From Desulfovibrionaceae bacterium UBA3823 (GTDB lineage Bacteria > Desulfobacterota > Desulfovibrionia > Desulfovibrionales > Desulfovibrionaceae), in assembly GCA_002369295.1 (NCBI GenBank), contig DFDR01000154.1, positions 36,647 through 100,646 of the forward strand: a stretch of DNA of 64,000 nucleotides, given 5' to 3'. The notes under the pieces were generated by a model. That model searched no databases. It saw only the letters and a program-made list of their open reading frames with translations, and was not told where the DNA came from. Shown here one piece after another: positions 33,971 to 42,945 of this stretch. A program made the translations under genes and the position numbers. Numbering within the stretch: the first letter of the stretch is position 1; each line of letters starts with the position of its first letter.

Positions 33971-34444
33971 ATGCCTACGTTTGTTGATCCGTCCAAATGC
34001 GACGGTTGCAAGGGCGGCGAAAAGACGGCCTGCATGTACATCTGCCCCAACGATCTGATGATCCTGGATCCGGATGCCATGAGAGCCTACAACCAGGAAC
34101 CCGACGCCTGCTGGGAATGCTATTCCTGCGTGAAAATCTGCCCTCAGGGCGCCATCACCGCCCGCCCCTACGCTGACTTCGCTCCCATGGGTGGCACCTG
34201 TATTCCTATGCGTTCTGCGGACTCCATCATGTGGACCGTCAACTTCCGCGATGGCAGCACCAAACGCTTCAAGTTCCCCATCCGCACTACTCCTGAAGGC
34301 TCCATCAAACCCTTCGAGGGTTGGGACGACAAGGGCGATCTGGACAACGAGCTTCTCTACACCGAGAAGGAACTCGCGAAGCCCCAGGCTGTGCTCGGCA
34401 AGAAGTTCGAAGTGGCTGAAGCCGACAAGTCCGCTACCTTCTAG
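33971..34444 (+). CDS. aprB: Adenylylsulfate reductase beta subunit
   Basis: A 157-aa iron-sulfur subunit of dissimilatory APS reductase, carrying two [4Fe-4S] clusters that feed electrons to the FAD of AprA. The first motif is CDGCKGGEKTACMYICP, with the long spacing characteristic of AprB, and the second is CWECYSCVKICPQGAI. The C-terminal tail after DKGDLDNELLYTEKEL wraps around AprA in known structures. ATG 33971 follows GGAGG; the upstream in-frame extension to 33848 is leader. Codons are strongly biased, as expected for one of the most abundant proteins of a sulfate reducer. Confidence 0.98.
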   Translation: MPTFVDPSKCDGCKGGEKTACMYICPNDLMILDPDAMRAYNQEPDACWECYSCVKICPQGAITARPYADFAPMGGTCIPMRSADSIMWTVNFRDGSTKRFKFPIRTTPEGSIKPFEGWDDKGDLDNELLYTEKELAKPQAVLGKKFEVAEADKSATF

Positions 34445-34498
34445 TTCGGTCCTAGCGTACCAACTGTATTGTTTGAAGAACAATAGGAGTAACTCATC

Positions 34499-36487
34499 AT
34501 GCCTATGATCCCTGTTAAGGAAGCGCCTCGCGGCGTTGCCATTGCTGAGCCCACCATCCAGGAACATGACGTTGACCTGCTCATCGTTGGCGGTGGCATG
34601 GGTGCCACCGGCGCCGCTGTTGAGGCTGTGCGCTGGGGCGATCCGCTCGGCCAGAAGATCCTCCTCGTGGACAAAGCCGCCCTCGAGCGTTCCGGTGCCG
34701 TGGCCCAGGGCCTGTCCGCCATCAACACCTTCCTCGAAAACAACACCGCTGACGACTACGTCCGCATGGTCCGCACCGACCTCATGGGCCTGGTCCGCGA
34801 AGACCTCATCTTCGACGTAGGCCGCCACGTTGACGACTCCGTCAAACTGTTCCAGGACTGGGGCCTTCCCATCTGGGCTAAATCCGACGACGGCCACAAC
34901 CTGAACGGCCAGCAGGCCAAGGACCAGGGCAAGACCCTCCGCAACGGCGCCTCCCCCGTCCGTTCCGGCCGCTGGCAGATCATGATCAACGGCGAGTCCT
35001 ACAAATGCATCGTCGCTGAGGCCGCCAAGAACGCCCTCGGCGAGGATCGCCTCCTCGAGCGCTGCTTCGTCGTGAAGCTGCTCCTCGACAAGAACACCCC
35101 CAACCGCATCGCCGGTGCCGTGGGCTTCTCCACCCGTGAGAACAAAGTCCACATCTTCCGCACCAACGCGATGATCGTGTGCTGCGGCGGCGCCGTCAAC
35201 ATCTACCGCCCCCGCTCCACCGGTGAAGGCATGGGCCGCGCCTGGTATCCCGTGTGGAACGCCGGCTCCACCTACACGATGTGTGCCCAGGTTGGCGCCG
35301 AAATGACCATGATGGAAAACCGCTTCGTGCCCGCCCGCTTCAAGGACGGCTACGGCCCGGTCGGCGCCTGGTTCCTGCTCTTCAAGGCGAAAGCCACCAA
35401 CGCGAAGGGCGAAGACTACTGCGTGACCAACAAGGCCATGCTGAAGCCCTACCAGGATCGCGGCTACGCGACCGGTAAGGTTGTCCCCACCTGCCTCCGC
35501 AACCACATGCAGCTTCGTGAAATGCGCGAAGGCCGCGGCCCCATCTACATGGACACCAAGACCGCCCTTCTGAACACCTTCGCCACCCTGAACGAAGAAG
35601 AGCAGAAAGACCTCGAGTCCGAAGCTTGGGAAGACTTCCTCGACATGTGCGTTGGCCAGGCCAACCTGTGGGCTGCCACCAACACCGCCCCTGAAAACCG
35701 CGGTTCCGAAATCATGCCGACCGAGCCCTACCTCCTCGGCTCCCACTCCGGCTGCTGCGGCATCTGGGCTTCCGGTCCTGACGAAGACTGGGTCCCGGAC
35801 GAATACAAAATCAAAGCTGCCAACGGCAAGGTCTACAACCGCATGACCACCGTCGACGGCCTCTTCACCTGCGCTGACGGCGTGGGCGCTTCCGGCCACA
35901 AGTTCTCCTCCGGCTCTCACGTTGAAGGCCGTATGGCTGCCAAGGCCGCCGTCCGCTACGTGCGCGACCATGCCGACTTCAAGCCCGAGCTCGACGCCGA
36001 TCCCGAAGCTCTGAAGAAGGAAATCTACCAGCCTTACTACACCTACCAGGAGTTCAAGGACGCCTCCACCGACTGCGTCGTGAACCCCAACTTCATCTCG
36101 CCCCGCAACTTCATGATGCGCCTCATCAAGTGCACCGATGAATACGGCGCCGGCGTTTCCACCTACTACATGACCTCCAAGGCCAGCCTTGACACCGGCT
36201 TCTTCCTCCTCGGCATGCTCGAGGAAGACTCCAAGAAGCTGGCTGCCCGCGACCTCCATGAACTGCTCCGCTGCTGGGAGAACTACCATCGTCTGTGGAC
36301 CGTGCGCCTGCACATGCAGCACATCGCGTTCCGCGAAGAGACCCGTTACCCCGGCTTCTACTATCGCGCTGACTTCATGGCTCTCGACGACACCAAGTGG
36401 AAGTGCTTCGTCAACTCCCGTTTCGACCCCAAGACCGGCGAAACCAAGGTGTTCAAGAAGGCTTACTATCAGATCATCCCTGACTAG
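34499..36487 (+). CDS. aprA: Adenylylsulfate reductase alpha subunit
   Basis: A 662-aa FAD-dependent catalytic subunit that reduces APS to sulfite and AMP in the cytoplasm. The FAD dinucleotide motif is LLIVGGGMGATGAAVEA. The substrate-channel segments AINTFLENNTADDYVRM, SGRWQIMINGESYK, TMMENRFVPARFKDGYGPVG and GSHSGCCGIWASGPDEDW match AprA of Desulfovibrio. Length is normal. It starts 54 bases after aprB and ends with a terminator-like hairpin just before qmoA. The gene order aprB-aprA-qmoABC is typical of sulfate-reducing bacteria. Confidence 0.99.
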   Translation: MPMIPVKEAPRGVAIAEPTIQEHDVDLLIVGGGMGATGAAVEAVRWGDPLGQKILLVDKAALERSGAVAQGLSAINTFLENNTADDYVRMVRTDLMGLVREDLIFDVGRHVDDSVKLFQDWGLPIWAKSDDGHNLNGQQAKDQGKTLRNGASPVRSGRWQIMINGESYKCIVAEAAKNALGEDRLLERCFVVKLLLDKNTPNRIAGAVGFSTRENKVHIFRTNAMIVCCGGAVNIYRPRSTGEGMGRAWYPVWNAGSTYTMCAQVGAEMTMMENRFVPARFKDGYGPVGAWFLLFKAKATNAKGEDYCVTNKAMLKPYQDRGYATGKVVPTCLRNHMQLREMREGRGPIYMDTKTALLNTFATLNEEEQKDLESEAWEDFLDMCVGQANLWAATNTAPENRGSEIMPTEPYLLGSHSGCCGIWASGPDEDWVPDEYKIKAANGKVYNRMTTVDGLFTCADGVGASGHKFSSGSHVEGRMAAKAAVRYVRDHADFKPELDADPEALKKEIYQPYYTYQEFKDASTDCVVNPNFISPRNFMMRLIKCTDEYGAGVSTYYMTSKASLDTGFFLLGMLEEDSKKLAARDLHELLRCWENYHRLWTVRLHMQHIAFREETRYPGFYYRADFMALDDTKWKCFVNSRFDPKTGETKVFKKAYYQIIPD

Positions 36488-36507
36488 TATTCACTGACGG
36501 ACTTTGA

Positions 36508-36545
36508 GGGGGAGAATCGCCTTTACAGGGGGTTCTCCCCCTTTT
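36508..36545 (+). terminator. Terminator between aprA and qmoA
   Basis: A 9-bp GC-rich stem (36508-36516 with 36533-36541) followed by TTTT, about 20 bases after the aprA stop. Only about 28 bases separate it from the qmoA start, so it probably acts as a partial terminator that sets the apr to qmo message ratio. Confidence 0.65.
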
Positions 36546-36573
36546 AATGCCGAAACGTAGGAGGATAACCAGG

Positions 36574-37809
36574 ATGTCCAATGCCATTCTCGTCGTCGGT
36601 GGCGGCTTTTCAGGCCTGACAGCTGCCATAGAAGCGGCGGAACTGGGGCATGATGTCTATATAGTCGAGAAAACACCTTTCCTCGGCGGTCGTGTCGCCC
36701 AGCTCAACAAATATTTTCCCAAACTCTGCCCCCCCTCCTGCGGTTTGGAAATTCAGTTCCAGCGCATCAGGAATAATCCCCGCATCAAATTTTTCACACT
36801 TGCTCAGGTTACGGCTCTCTCCGGTACCAAGGGAGACTATGCTGTCCAGGTGACTGTCCAGCCGCGCTACACGGCTCCGCACAATGCCGACCTCGGCCTT
36901 TTCGCCTCTGCCCTCGAAGGCGAGACCGCCAATGAGTTCGATTTTGGGTTGTCCAAGCGCAAGGCTCTCTACAAGTCCATGCCGTTTGCCTTCCCTGCCC
37001 GCTACGTACTGGATCCCAAATCGCTCACTGCCGCCGACGCCGCCAAGCTCGCCGGCTGCAAGTTCGTGAACCTCAACGAGGAGCCCAAAACCATTGAGCT
37101 CAAGGTTGGCGCCATCGTTGTTGCCACGGGCTGGAAGCCCTACGACGTCACCCGGCTCGCCAATCTTGGCGCAGGCCAGCTCAAGAACGTCGTGAGCAAC
37201 ATGCAGTTCGAGCGCCTCGCCTCGCCCTTCGGCCCCACGGGCGGCAAGATCGTCCGTCCCTCCGACGGCGTCGCCCCCAGGAATGTCTGCTTCGTGCAGT
37301 GTGCCGGCTCCCGCGACCAGAACCACCTCAACTACTGCTCCTACATCTGCTGTATGGCATCCATCAAGCAGAGCCTCTACCTTGCCGAGCAGCTGCCCGA
37401 TGCACACGCCGACGTCTACTACATCGACCTGCGCACGCCCGGCCGCTACGTGAACGTGCTCGACAGGTGCAAGGCGACCGGCAAGGTCTCCTTCGTCAAG
37501 GGTAAAGTTGCCAATCTGGAGCAGGCTGAAGGCGACAAGGTCACCGTGCAGGTTGAAGACGCCATCCGCGGCGAAAAGCTCACCCTCACCTACGACCTGG
37601 TTGTTCTTGCCACCGGCATGCAACCGACCCTGTCCGAGGACAAGCTCCCCCTGCCTCTCCCGCTCGACGACGACGGTTTCGTCACTGGCGGCGAGGAAGC
37701 GGGTATCTTTGCTGCCGGCTGTGCCGTCATGCCGCTTGACGTGACGCGTTCCGCACAGACCGGTACCGCTGCCGCCCTCAAGGCGGTACAGGCTGTGAAA
37801 GGGAGGTAG
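36574..37809 (+). CDS. qmoA: Quinone-interacting membrane-bound oxidoreductase subunit A
   Basis: A 411-aa HdrA-like flavoprotein of the Qmo complex, which delivers menaquinol electrons to APS reductase on the cytoplasmic side of the membrane. The FAD site is ILVVGGGFSGLTAAIEAAELG. PFLGGRVAQLNKYFPKLCPP matches HdrA-like proteins, as do GPTGGKIVRPSDG, CFVQCAGSRDQ and CSYICCMASIKQ. ATG 36574 follows TAGGAGGA, preferred over an in-frame start at 36547 inside the terminator. qmoB starts 5 bases after the stop. Confidence 0.97.
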   Translation: MSNAILVVGGGFSGLTAAIEAAELGHDVYIVEKTPFLGGRVAQLNKYFPKLCPPSCGLEIQFQRIRNNPRIKFFTLAQVTALSGTKGDYAVQVTVQPRYTAPHNADLGLFASALEGETANEFDFGLSKRKALYKSMPFAFPARYVLDPKSLTAADAAKLAGCKFVNLNEEPKTIELKVGAIVVATGWKPYDVTRLANLGAGQLKNVVSNMQFERLASPFGPTGGKIVRPSDGVAPRNVCFVQCAGSRDQNHLNYCSYICCMASIKQSLYLAEQLPDAHADVYYIDLRTPGRYVNVLDRCKATGKVSFVKGKVANLEQAEGDKVTVQVEDAIRGEKLTLTYDLVVLATGMQPTLSEDKLPLPLPLDDDGFVTGGEEAGIFAAGCAVMPLDVTRSAQTGTAAALKAVQAVKGR

Positions 37810-37814
37810 TCAGC

Positions 37815-40109
37815 ATGGCCACAAAGATCGGCGTTTATTTTGACGCTTCCAACATTGGCGGCGGCCTCGACGTCGAGGCCCTGGCCGCCGGCGTGACAGC
37901 CAAATGGGGTTCCTTCACCGCCGTGGTGAAGGTTTTTCCCGTTCTTGCGGACAAATACGAGGAGATCAGCGCTGACATCGAAGCCCAGCAGCTTGACGGC
38001 GTCCTGATGTGCGGCGCCAGCCCCCGCGCTGATTCCGTCTCCTACCGCTTCCCCGTCTATACCGAGACCGTGAACCTTCGCGAGCAGTGCGTGCTCTCCT
38101 TCCAGGACGAGAAGGGCAACCCCCTCAGGGCCGGCCAGCCCGCTCCCGCGCTTCTGGTCCAGATTGCCACCGACTACATCAACATGGGCGTCATGAAGAT
38201 GCAGAAAGGCAATCTGCCTGACTCCGCGGCTCTGGAGAACGGCGGCACCAAGCGCGTTCTGGTCGTCGGCGGCGGCTACACCGGCCTCAATGCTGCCCTC
38301 GAAGCCGCAAGGAGCGGCTACGAGGTCGTGCTCGCCGAAAAGACCGGCACCCTCGGCGGCGCTGCCAACAACATCCCCACCGGCTCTCCGCTCCACGCTC
38401 CCTGGGAAGACAAGGAACCCACCAACGTTGCCCAGCTCGTGAGCGCCGTCAATGCCGAGCGCGCCATCACCGTGAAGCTTGAGACCACTGTTGCCAAGCT
38501 CGCCGGCCAGCCCGGCGACTACGTCTGCACTCTCGCCACCCCCAAGGGCGAAGAGGAAGTGCAGATCGGCGCCGCGGTCGTTGCCACCGGCTGGGTGCCG
38601 CTAGACGACAAGTATCTCGCCCCAATGGGCCTCGGTTCCTCGCCCAAGATCGTGACCGCCGCCGAGTTCGGCAAGCTGCTGGTCGCCGGCAAGGTGAATG
38701 CCAAGCGCATCGCCTTCGTCCTCGATACCACCTTGGCCGAAGAGGAGATCAAAAAGCAGGTTGCCGAAGCAGAAGCCGCGGCCAAAGCCGCCGCCGAAGC
38801 AGCTGCAGCCGAAGCTCCCGCCGCGCCCGCCGAAGAAGAGGGCGAGAAGGTCTTCGTCAAGGAAGACCTCGAGTGCATCGACCATCTGCGCTACTCCAAC
38901 GTGGTCAACTCCGTCGGCATGCTCCGCCTTGCCAACACGGTGTGCGAGCAGACTGGCGACGAAGCCCAGTGCTACGTCATCTACAAGCACATGACCATGC
39001 CCGGCATCTTCGAGCGCTTCTACAAGAAGATGCAGGACCGCCTTGGCCTCATGCTGACCAAGGCCGACGTCACCGGCATCCGCGAAGAGGGCGGCGCGAT
39101 GGTCGTCTCCTGCGCCAACACGCTGCTCGGCATGGACTTCGACCTCGAGTGCGACATGGTCGTCCTGCCCACCGGCCTCGTGCCCGTGACCGCCAAGGAA
39201 GCCGTCATGCAGTTCCAGTACCGTCAGGGCCCGGACTTCCCGGACCTCAACCTCTTCGACGGCTACCTGGATTCCAACTACATCTGCTTCCCCTACGAGA
39301 CCCGCCGCACCGGCGTCTACGCCGCCGGATGCGTGCGCCAGCCCCTGACGCTGGACGCCTGCGTGCAGGATGCCCGCGGCGCCGTGCTCAAAGCCATCCA
39401 GTGCATCGAGTGCGCCGGCCATGGCGTGGCGGTTCATCCCCGCTCCGGCGACGCCACCTACCCGGTGTTCAATTTCGTCCGCTGCACCCAGTGCAAGCGC
39501 TGCACGGAAGAATGCCCCTTCGGCGCGCTCGACGACGACGAAAAGGGCACGCCCAAGCCGAATCCGGGCCGCTGCCGCCGCTGCGGCACCTGCTTCGGTG
39601 CCTGCCCTGAACGCGTCATCTCCTTCGCCAACTACAACATCGATCAGATTGGCTCCATGATCCGCGAAGTCAACGTTCCCAAGGACTTCAAGAACGAGGG
39701 CCCGCGCGTCCTCATCCTGGCCTGCGAGAACGATGCCTATCCGGCGCTGGACATGGCCGCAATGCGCGGCAAGACCTGGAGCCCCTATGTGCGCATCATC
39801 CCGGTGCGCTGCCTTGGCTCCGTCAACGCAATCTGGATCTCCGATGCCATGAGCAAGGGCTATGACGGCGTCATGCTCCTCGGCTGCAAATACGGCGACG
39901 ACTACCAGTGCCACTTCATCAAGGGTTCCGAGCTTTGCTCCAGGCGTATGCAGAACATCGCCGAGACCCTCAACCGCCTGGGCGTCGAGCCGCAGCGCGT
40001 TGAGCAGTTCGAAGTCGCAATCGACGAATACGACAAGGTTTCCGGCATGATCAACGACTTCGTCGACCGGATTGTCGCCATGGGTGCCAACCCGTTCAAG
40101 GCCATGTAG
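37815..40109 (+). CDS. qmoB: Quinone-interacting membrane-bound oxidoreductase subunit B
   Basis: A 764-aa HdrA-like flavo-iron-sulfur protein with a C-terminal MvhD/FlpD-type domain. FAD binding is VLVVGGGYTGLNAALEAARSG. The ferredoxin motifs are CTQCKRCTEECPFGAL and CRRCGTCFGACPERVI. The C-terminal domain has VLILACENDAYPALDM, VRCLGSVNAIWISDAM and LLGCKYGDDYQCHFIKG. Between the flavin halves, at about residues 305-345, is an Ala/Glu/Lys-rich linker (AEAEAAAKAAAEAAAAEAP). QmoB is thought to contact AprBA. It lies between qmoA and qmoC with short gaps, as one operon. Confidence 0.97.
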   Translation: MATKIGVYFDASNIGGGLDVEALAAGVTAKWGSFTAVVKVFPVLADKYEEISADIEAQQLDGVLMCGASPRADSVSYRFPVYTETVNLREQCVLSFQDEKGNPLRAGQPAPALLVQIATDYINMGVMKMQKGNLPDSAALENGGTKRVLVVGGGYTGLNAALEAARSGYEVVLAEKTGTLGGAANNIPTGSPLHAPWEDKEPTNVAQLVSAVNAERAITVKLETTVAKLAGQPGDYVCTLATPKGEEEVQIGAAVVATGWVPLDDKYLAPMGLGSSPKIVTAAEFGKLLVAGKVNAKRIAFVLDTTLAEEEIKKQVAEAEAAAKAAAEAAAAEAPAAPAEEEGEKVFVKEDLECIDHLRYSNVVNSVGMLRLANTVCEQTGDEAQCYVIYKHMTMPGIFERFYKKMQDRLGLMLTKADVTGIREEGGAMVVSCANTLLGMDFDLECDMVVLPTGLVPVTAKEAVMQFQYRQGPDFPDLNLFDGYLDSNYICFPYETRRTGVYAAGCVRQPLTLDACVQDARGAVLKAIQCIECAGHGVAVHPRSGDATYPVFNFVRCTQCKRCTEECPFGALDDDEKGTPKPNPGRCRRCGTCFGACPERVISFANYNIDQIGSMIREVNVPKDFKNEGPRVLILACENDAYPALDMAAMRGKTWSPYVRIIPVRCLGSVNAIWISDAMSKGYDGVMLLGCKYGDDYQCHFIKGSELCSRRMQNIAETLNRLGVEPQRVEQFEVAIDEYDKVSGMINDFVDRIVAMGANPFKAM

Positions 40110-40121
40110 GAGGAAGGCAGA

Positions 40122-41303
40122 ATGGCAAAAGTTACCCTTACGCCAGACTCTGGCTTTGCTAGAGAACTTATGGAAGCGGGCGGGGAGTCACTGAAAAAGT
40201 GCTACCAGTGCGCCACGTGTGCCGTGGCCTGCCCGATGGCCCCTGCCAACCATCCCTATCCCCGCAAGGAAATGGTTTGGGCGCAGTGGGGCCTGAAAGA
40301 TAAACTGACGGCTGATCCCGACATTTGGCTTTGCCACAACTGCGGCAACTGCGCCGAGCTGTGCCCCCGCGGCGCCAACCCCGCCGACGTCATGGCTGCC
40401 GCCAGAAACGTCATGTACAAGGACCTCTGCAAGCCCGCCAAGATCGGCGAGCTCATGAGCAGCAAGAAGGGCCTCTTCAAGCTCTTCCTGATCCCCGCCG
40501 TCCTGTGGCTCGTCATCTGGGCCATCAGGGCCGCCTGCGTCGGGTCCTTCTTCCCCAGAACTCCCGAAGGAAAGATCGTCTTCGGTCAGATCTTCTACGG
40601 CGACTACACCATTGACCCGATCTTCATGGTCACCTTCTTTGGCGCCCTCTGGATCATGTACAAAGGCTGCAGCCGCCTGTGGAACATGTTCAAAAGCAAC
40701 GACGGCAAGCTGCTTGTCGTCGGTCCGACCAAGCCGTGGTACGTCCATCTCGTCTCCCTGCTCTGGGACGAAATCGGCTCCCACAAGAAGTTCGAGACCT
40801 GCACGGCCGGCCCCAAGACCGGACAGCCTGAAAACTCCCGCAAGTTCGGCCACCAGTGCGTCGTCTACGGCTTTGTCGCCCTCATGATAGTCACCGCGGT
40901 CGTTGCCGGCGGCCACTGGATCGGCAAGGTTATTCCCTGCCTTTCCATCCATACGCCCATGCCGACGATGTACCCGGTCAAGATTTTGGCCAACATTGGC
41001 GCCATCCTGCTCCTCGTCGGCCTCTTTGCCCTGACCGTCCGGCGCAAGAACCAGAACCCCAAGTTCTTCTCCTCCAGCTACCAGGACTGGTATCTGCTGG
41101 GGCTGATCTGGGCCATCGCGCTTACCGGCTGCTTCTCGCAGATGTTCAGGCTTTTTGACTGGGTCTACTTCGCTTACACGGTGTACTATCTGCATCTCGT
41201 GTTTGTCTGGATGCTCTTTGCCTACCTTCCCTGGTCGAAGCTCGGGCACCTCTGCTACCGCACTGCAGCGCTCCTCTACGTGCGCATGTACGGCCGCGGC
41301 TAG
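40122..41303 (+). CDS. qmoC: Quinone-interacting membrane-bound oxidoreductase subunit C
   Basis: A 393-aa fusion of HdrC-like and HdrE-like parts. Residues 1 to about 110 carry two 4Fe-4S motifs, CYQCATCAVACPMA and CHNCGNCAELCPRGA. The rest contains about six hydrophobic helices, beginning with LFLIPAVLWLVIWAI and FMVTFFGALWIMYKG. These form a b-type cytochrome that oxidises menaquinol. Histidines in QCVVYGF-neighbouring and YLHLVFVWML helices may be heme ligands. GGAGGAAGG precedes the ATG. Confidence 0.97.
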   Translation: MAKVTLTPDSGFARELMEAGGESLKKCYQCATCAVACPMAPANHPYPRKEMVWAQWGLKDKLTADPDIWLCHNCGNCAELCPRGANPADVMAAARNVMYKDLCKPAKIGELMSSKKGLFKLFLIPAVLWLVIWAIRAACVGSFFPRTPEGKIVFGQIFYGDYTIDPIFMVTFFGALWIMYKGCSRLWNMFKSNDGKLLVVGPTKPWYVHLVSLLWDEIGSHKKFETCTAGPKTGQPENSRKFGHQCVVYGFVALMIVTAVVAGGHWIGKVIPCLSIHTPMPTMYPVKILANIGAILLLVGLFALTVRRKNQNPKFFSSSYQDWYLLGLIWAIALTGCFSQMFRLFDWVYFAYTVYYLHLVFVWMLFAYLPWSKLGHLCYRTAALLYVRMYGRG

Positions 41304-41351
41304 TTCGACATCTTGCCACTGAACACGAAGCACTCCGAGGAGGAGAATAAA

Positions 41352-42104
41352 ATGTCTGATTCCGAACGCAAAATCTTTCCTGTCGAGTCCGTGCTTGCCC
41401 TCGTTTGCGGCAAAGAAGACGCCGACGTTAAGGAAATCGCTGGTTATATGGCTGGTCGTTCCCTGCAGTGCGACTGCTGCGCCAAGACCGTGGGCATGAT
41501 TGCCGCTTCCTGGCTCACCCGTCTCTATCCCAAATTCGCCGACCTGGTGTGGGACAAGGACGAGGACTGGGGCTCCTTCGTGAACCGCTGCGCCGGCGAG
41601 CTTGGCGACAAGATCTCCCTTCCTGCCATGGACGGCCGCTGGCAGGCCAACATTGAGAAGCTCCTCGCCGCCGGCGAGGCCATGGCTGCCGAAAAGGCCG
41701 CCCTGCAGGCCGAGGTTGCCAAGCTCAGCGCCCAGGTCGAGGCCCTCAAGCCCTTCGAGGGCAAGCTGGCCGATGCCCAGAAGAAAGCCGACAAGCTCGA
41801 CGAGCAGCTCAAGGCCCTCAAGAAGGACATGGGCGGCATGCGTCGTCAGCTCGCCGGCTTCGAAGGCAAGATGGCCGTTGATCAGGAAGAGCTTCTTGAC
41901 GCCATCAAGGACGCCATCAAGACCAACCTGAAGAGCGTGACCATCGCCGCCGGCGGCGCTGCCGCTGCCGGTGCCGCCGCGGAAGGCGAGGCTGCCGCCG
42001 AGGGTGGCGCTGCCAGCGACGACTTCGGCTTTGGCGGCGACTCTGGCGCCAGCGACGACTTCGGCTTCGGCAGCTCCAGCAGCAGCGATGGCTTCGGCTT
42101 CTAG
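41352..42104 (+). CDS. qmoD: QmoD-like protein with coiled coil and FGFG-repeat tail
   Basis: A 250-aa protein in the position of QmoD, the promoter-distal gene of the qmo operon, whose deletion together with qmoABC abolishes growth on sulfate in D. vulgaris. The N-terminal globular part contains a cysteine cluster CDCCAKTVGM at about residues 38-47. Residues about 105-180 form a long predicted coiled coil (AALQAEVAKLSAQVEALK, DAQKKADKLDEQLKALKK). The tail is Ala/Gly-rich and ends in SDDFGFG-type repeats. ATG 41352 follows GAGGAGGAG. Identity rests mainly on position; molecular role is not known. Confidence 0.85.
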   Translation: MSDSERKIFPVESVLALVCGKEDADVKEIAGYMAGRSLQCDCCAKTVGMIAASWLTRLYPKFADLVWDKDEDWGSFVNRCAGELGDKISLPAMDGRWQANIEKLLAAGEAMAAEKAALQAEVAKLSAQVEALKPFEGKLADAQKKADKLDEQLKALKKDMGGMRRQLAGFEGKMAVDQEELLDAIKDAIKTNLKSVTIAAGGAAAAGAAAEGEAAAEGGAASDDFGFGGDSGASDDFGFGSSSSSDGFGF

Positions 42105-42154
42105 CCAAGCCTGATGCAGGCCTGCTGACGCCAAAGCGCACTAGCTGAAAATCC

Positions 42155-42189
42155 AAGGCGGTCCGGGGAAAACCCTGGACCGCCTTTTT
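42155..42189 (+). terminator. Rho-independent terminator of the qmo operon
   Basis: A GC-rich stem (AAGGCGGTCCGGG with its near-complement, AAAA loop) directly followed by TTTTT, 50 bases after the qmoD stop. Confidence 0.85.
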
Positions 42190-42232
42190 CGTTGTGCAGG
42201 CTACGAGGCCGCCTGCAGGTCGTGCCTTGCTC

Positions 42233-42469
42233 CTACCACTTGCCGTAGTGGGGAGGCTCTTCAAAGGACAGCTGGCTCTTGCCTTCTCCAAGCGCCTCGA
42301 GGCTTGCCCTGAGGCGCTCCACAGCGCTCCCGGCATCGGCCAAGGCGCGTTCAAGCCTGTCGATCTGCTTCTGCTGCTCCAGCATGGCCTCGTCGAGCTG
42401 GCGAAGCTTGTCCTGCAGGAACCAGTTTTCTTCCTCAAGGCGCGCCAGGCGCTCCTCTGCCGTCTTCAT
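42233..42469 (-). CDS. slyX: SlyX-family protein
   Basis: A 78-aa coiled-coil protein: RLARLEEENWFLQDKLRQL, MLEQQKQIDRLERALA, then the family C-terminus PPHYGKW. SlyX proteins are small, widespread in proteobacteria and of unknown function. Convergent with the qmo operon. Confidence 0.85.
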   Translation of the reverse strand: MKTAEERLARLEEENWFLQDKLRQLDEAMLEQQKQIDRLERALADAGSAVERLRASLEALGEGKSQLSFEEPPHYGKW

Positions 42470-42580
42470 GCGAGGCTCCTTTGCCGGGAGACACCCGGCC
42501 CTGCCGTCAAAAGACCCCCGGATCGGCAGGACGGGTGCCTGCGGGCCACGGGGGTCGATGCATTGGCGAAATAGGGCTGT

Positions 42581-42937
42581 CTACTTGCCGGCAGGCGGGG
42601 TAACCATGGGCATGGCCCCTGGCTTCACGGGACAGGCTCCCGGCGCAGCCCCGCCCGGCTGGGCCTTCATGGCGCCGTGGCCCTGCATGAAGGAGTCCCA
42701 CTCTTCCTGCGTCAGGCAACCGTTATTGTCCTTGTCGAGAACGCCGAAGGTGCTTTCCTTCATGCCCGGATGGGCCTTGGCGAATTCTTCCTTGGTGACC
42801 TTGCCGTCCTTGTCGGCGTCCATCTTCTGGAAGCTCTCGGTCGACGACTTGCCGGCGCCGGGCATGGCAAGGGCAGGGCCGTGGGCAAGGGCAAGACCGA
42901 GCAGCATGGCGAGGGGGAGAAGAAGGGGTTTGTTCAT
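42581..42937 (-). CDS. Exported EF-hand protein
   Basis: A 118-aa protein with a signal peptide (LLLPLAMLLGLALAHGPALA, cleavage probably after ALA). Two EF-hand loops follow, DADKDGKVTKEE and DKDNNGCLTQEE, both with the expected calcium-ligand spacing. A Pro/Gly/Ala-rich tail with a single cysteine ends the protein. Likely a small periplasmic calcium-binding protein; partner unknown. It ends 8 bases after the next gene upstream (42946), so the two are probably co-transcribed. Confidence 0.85.
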   Translation of the reverse strand: MNKPLLLPLAMLLGLALAHGPALAMPGAGKSSTESFQKMDADKDGKVTKEEFAKAHPGMKESTFGVLDKDNNGCLTQEEWDSFMQGHGAMKAQPGGAAPGACPVKPGAMPMVTPPAGK

Positions 42938-42945
42938 AGTTACCT

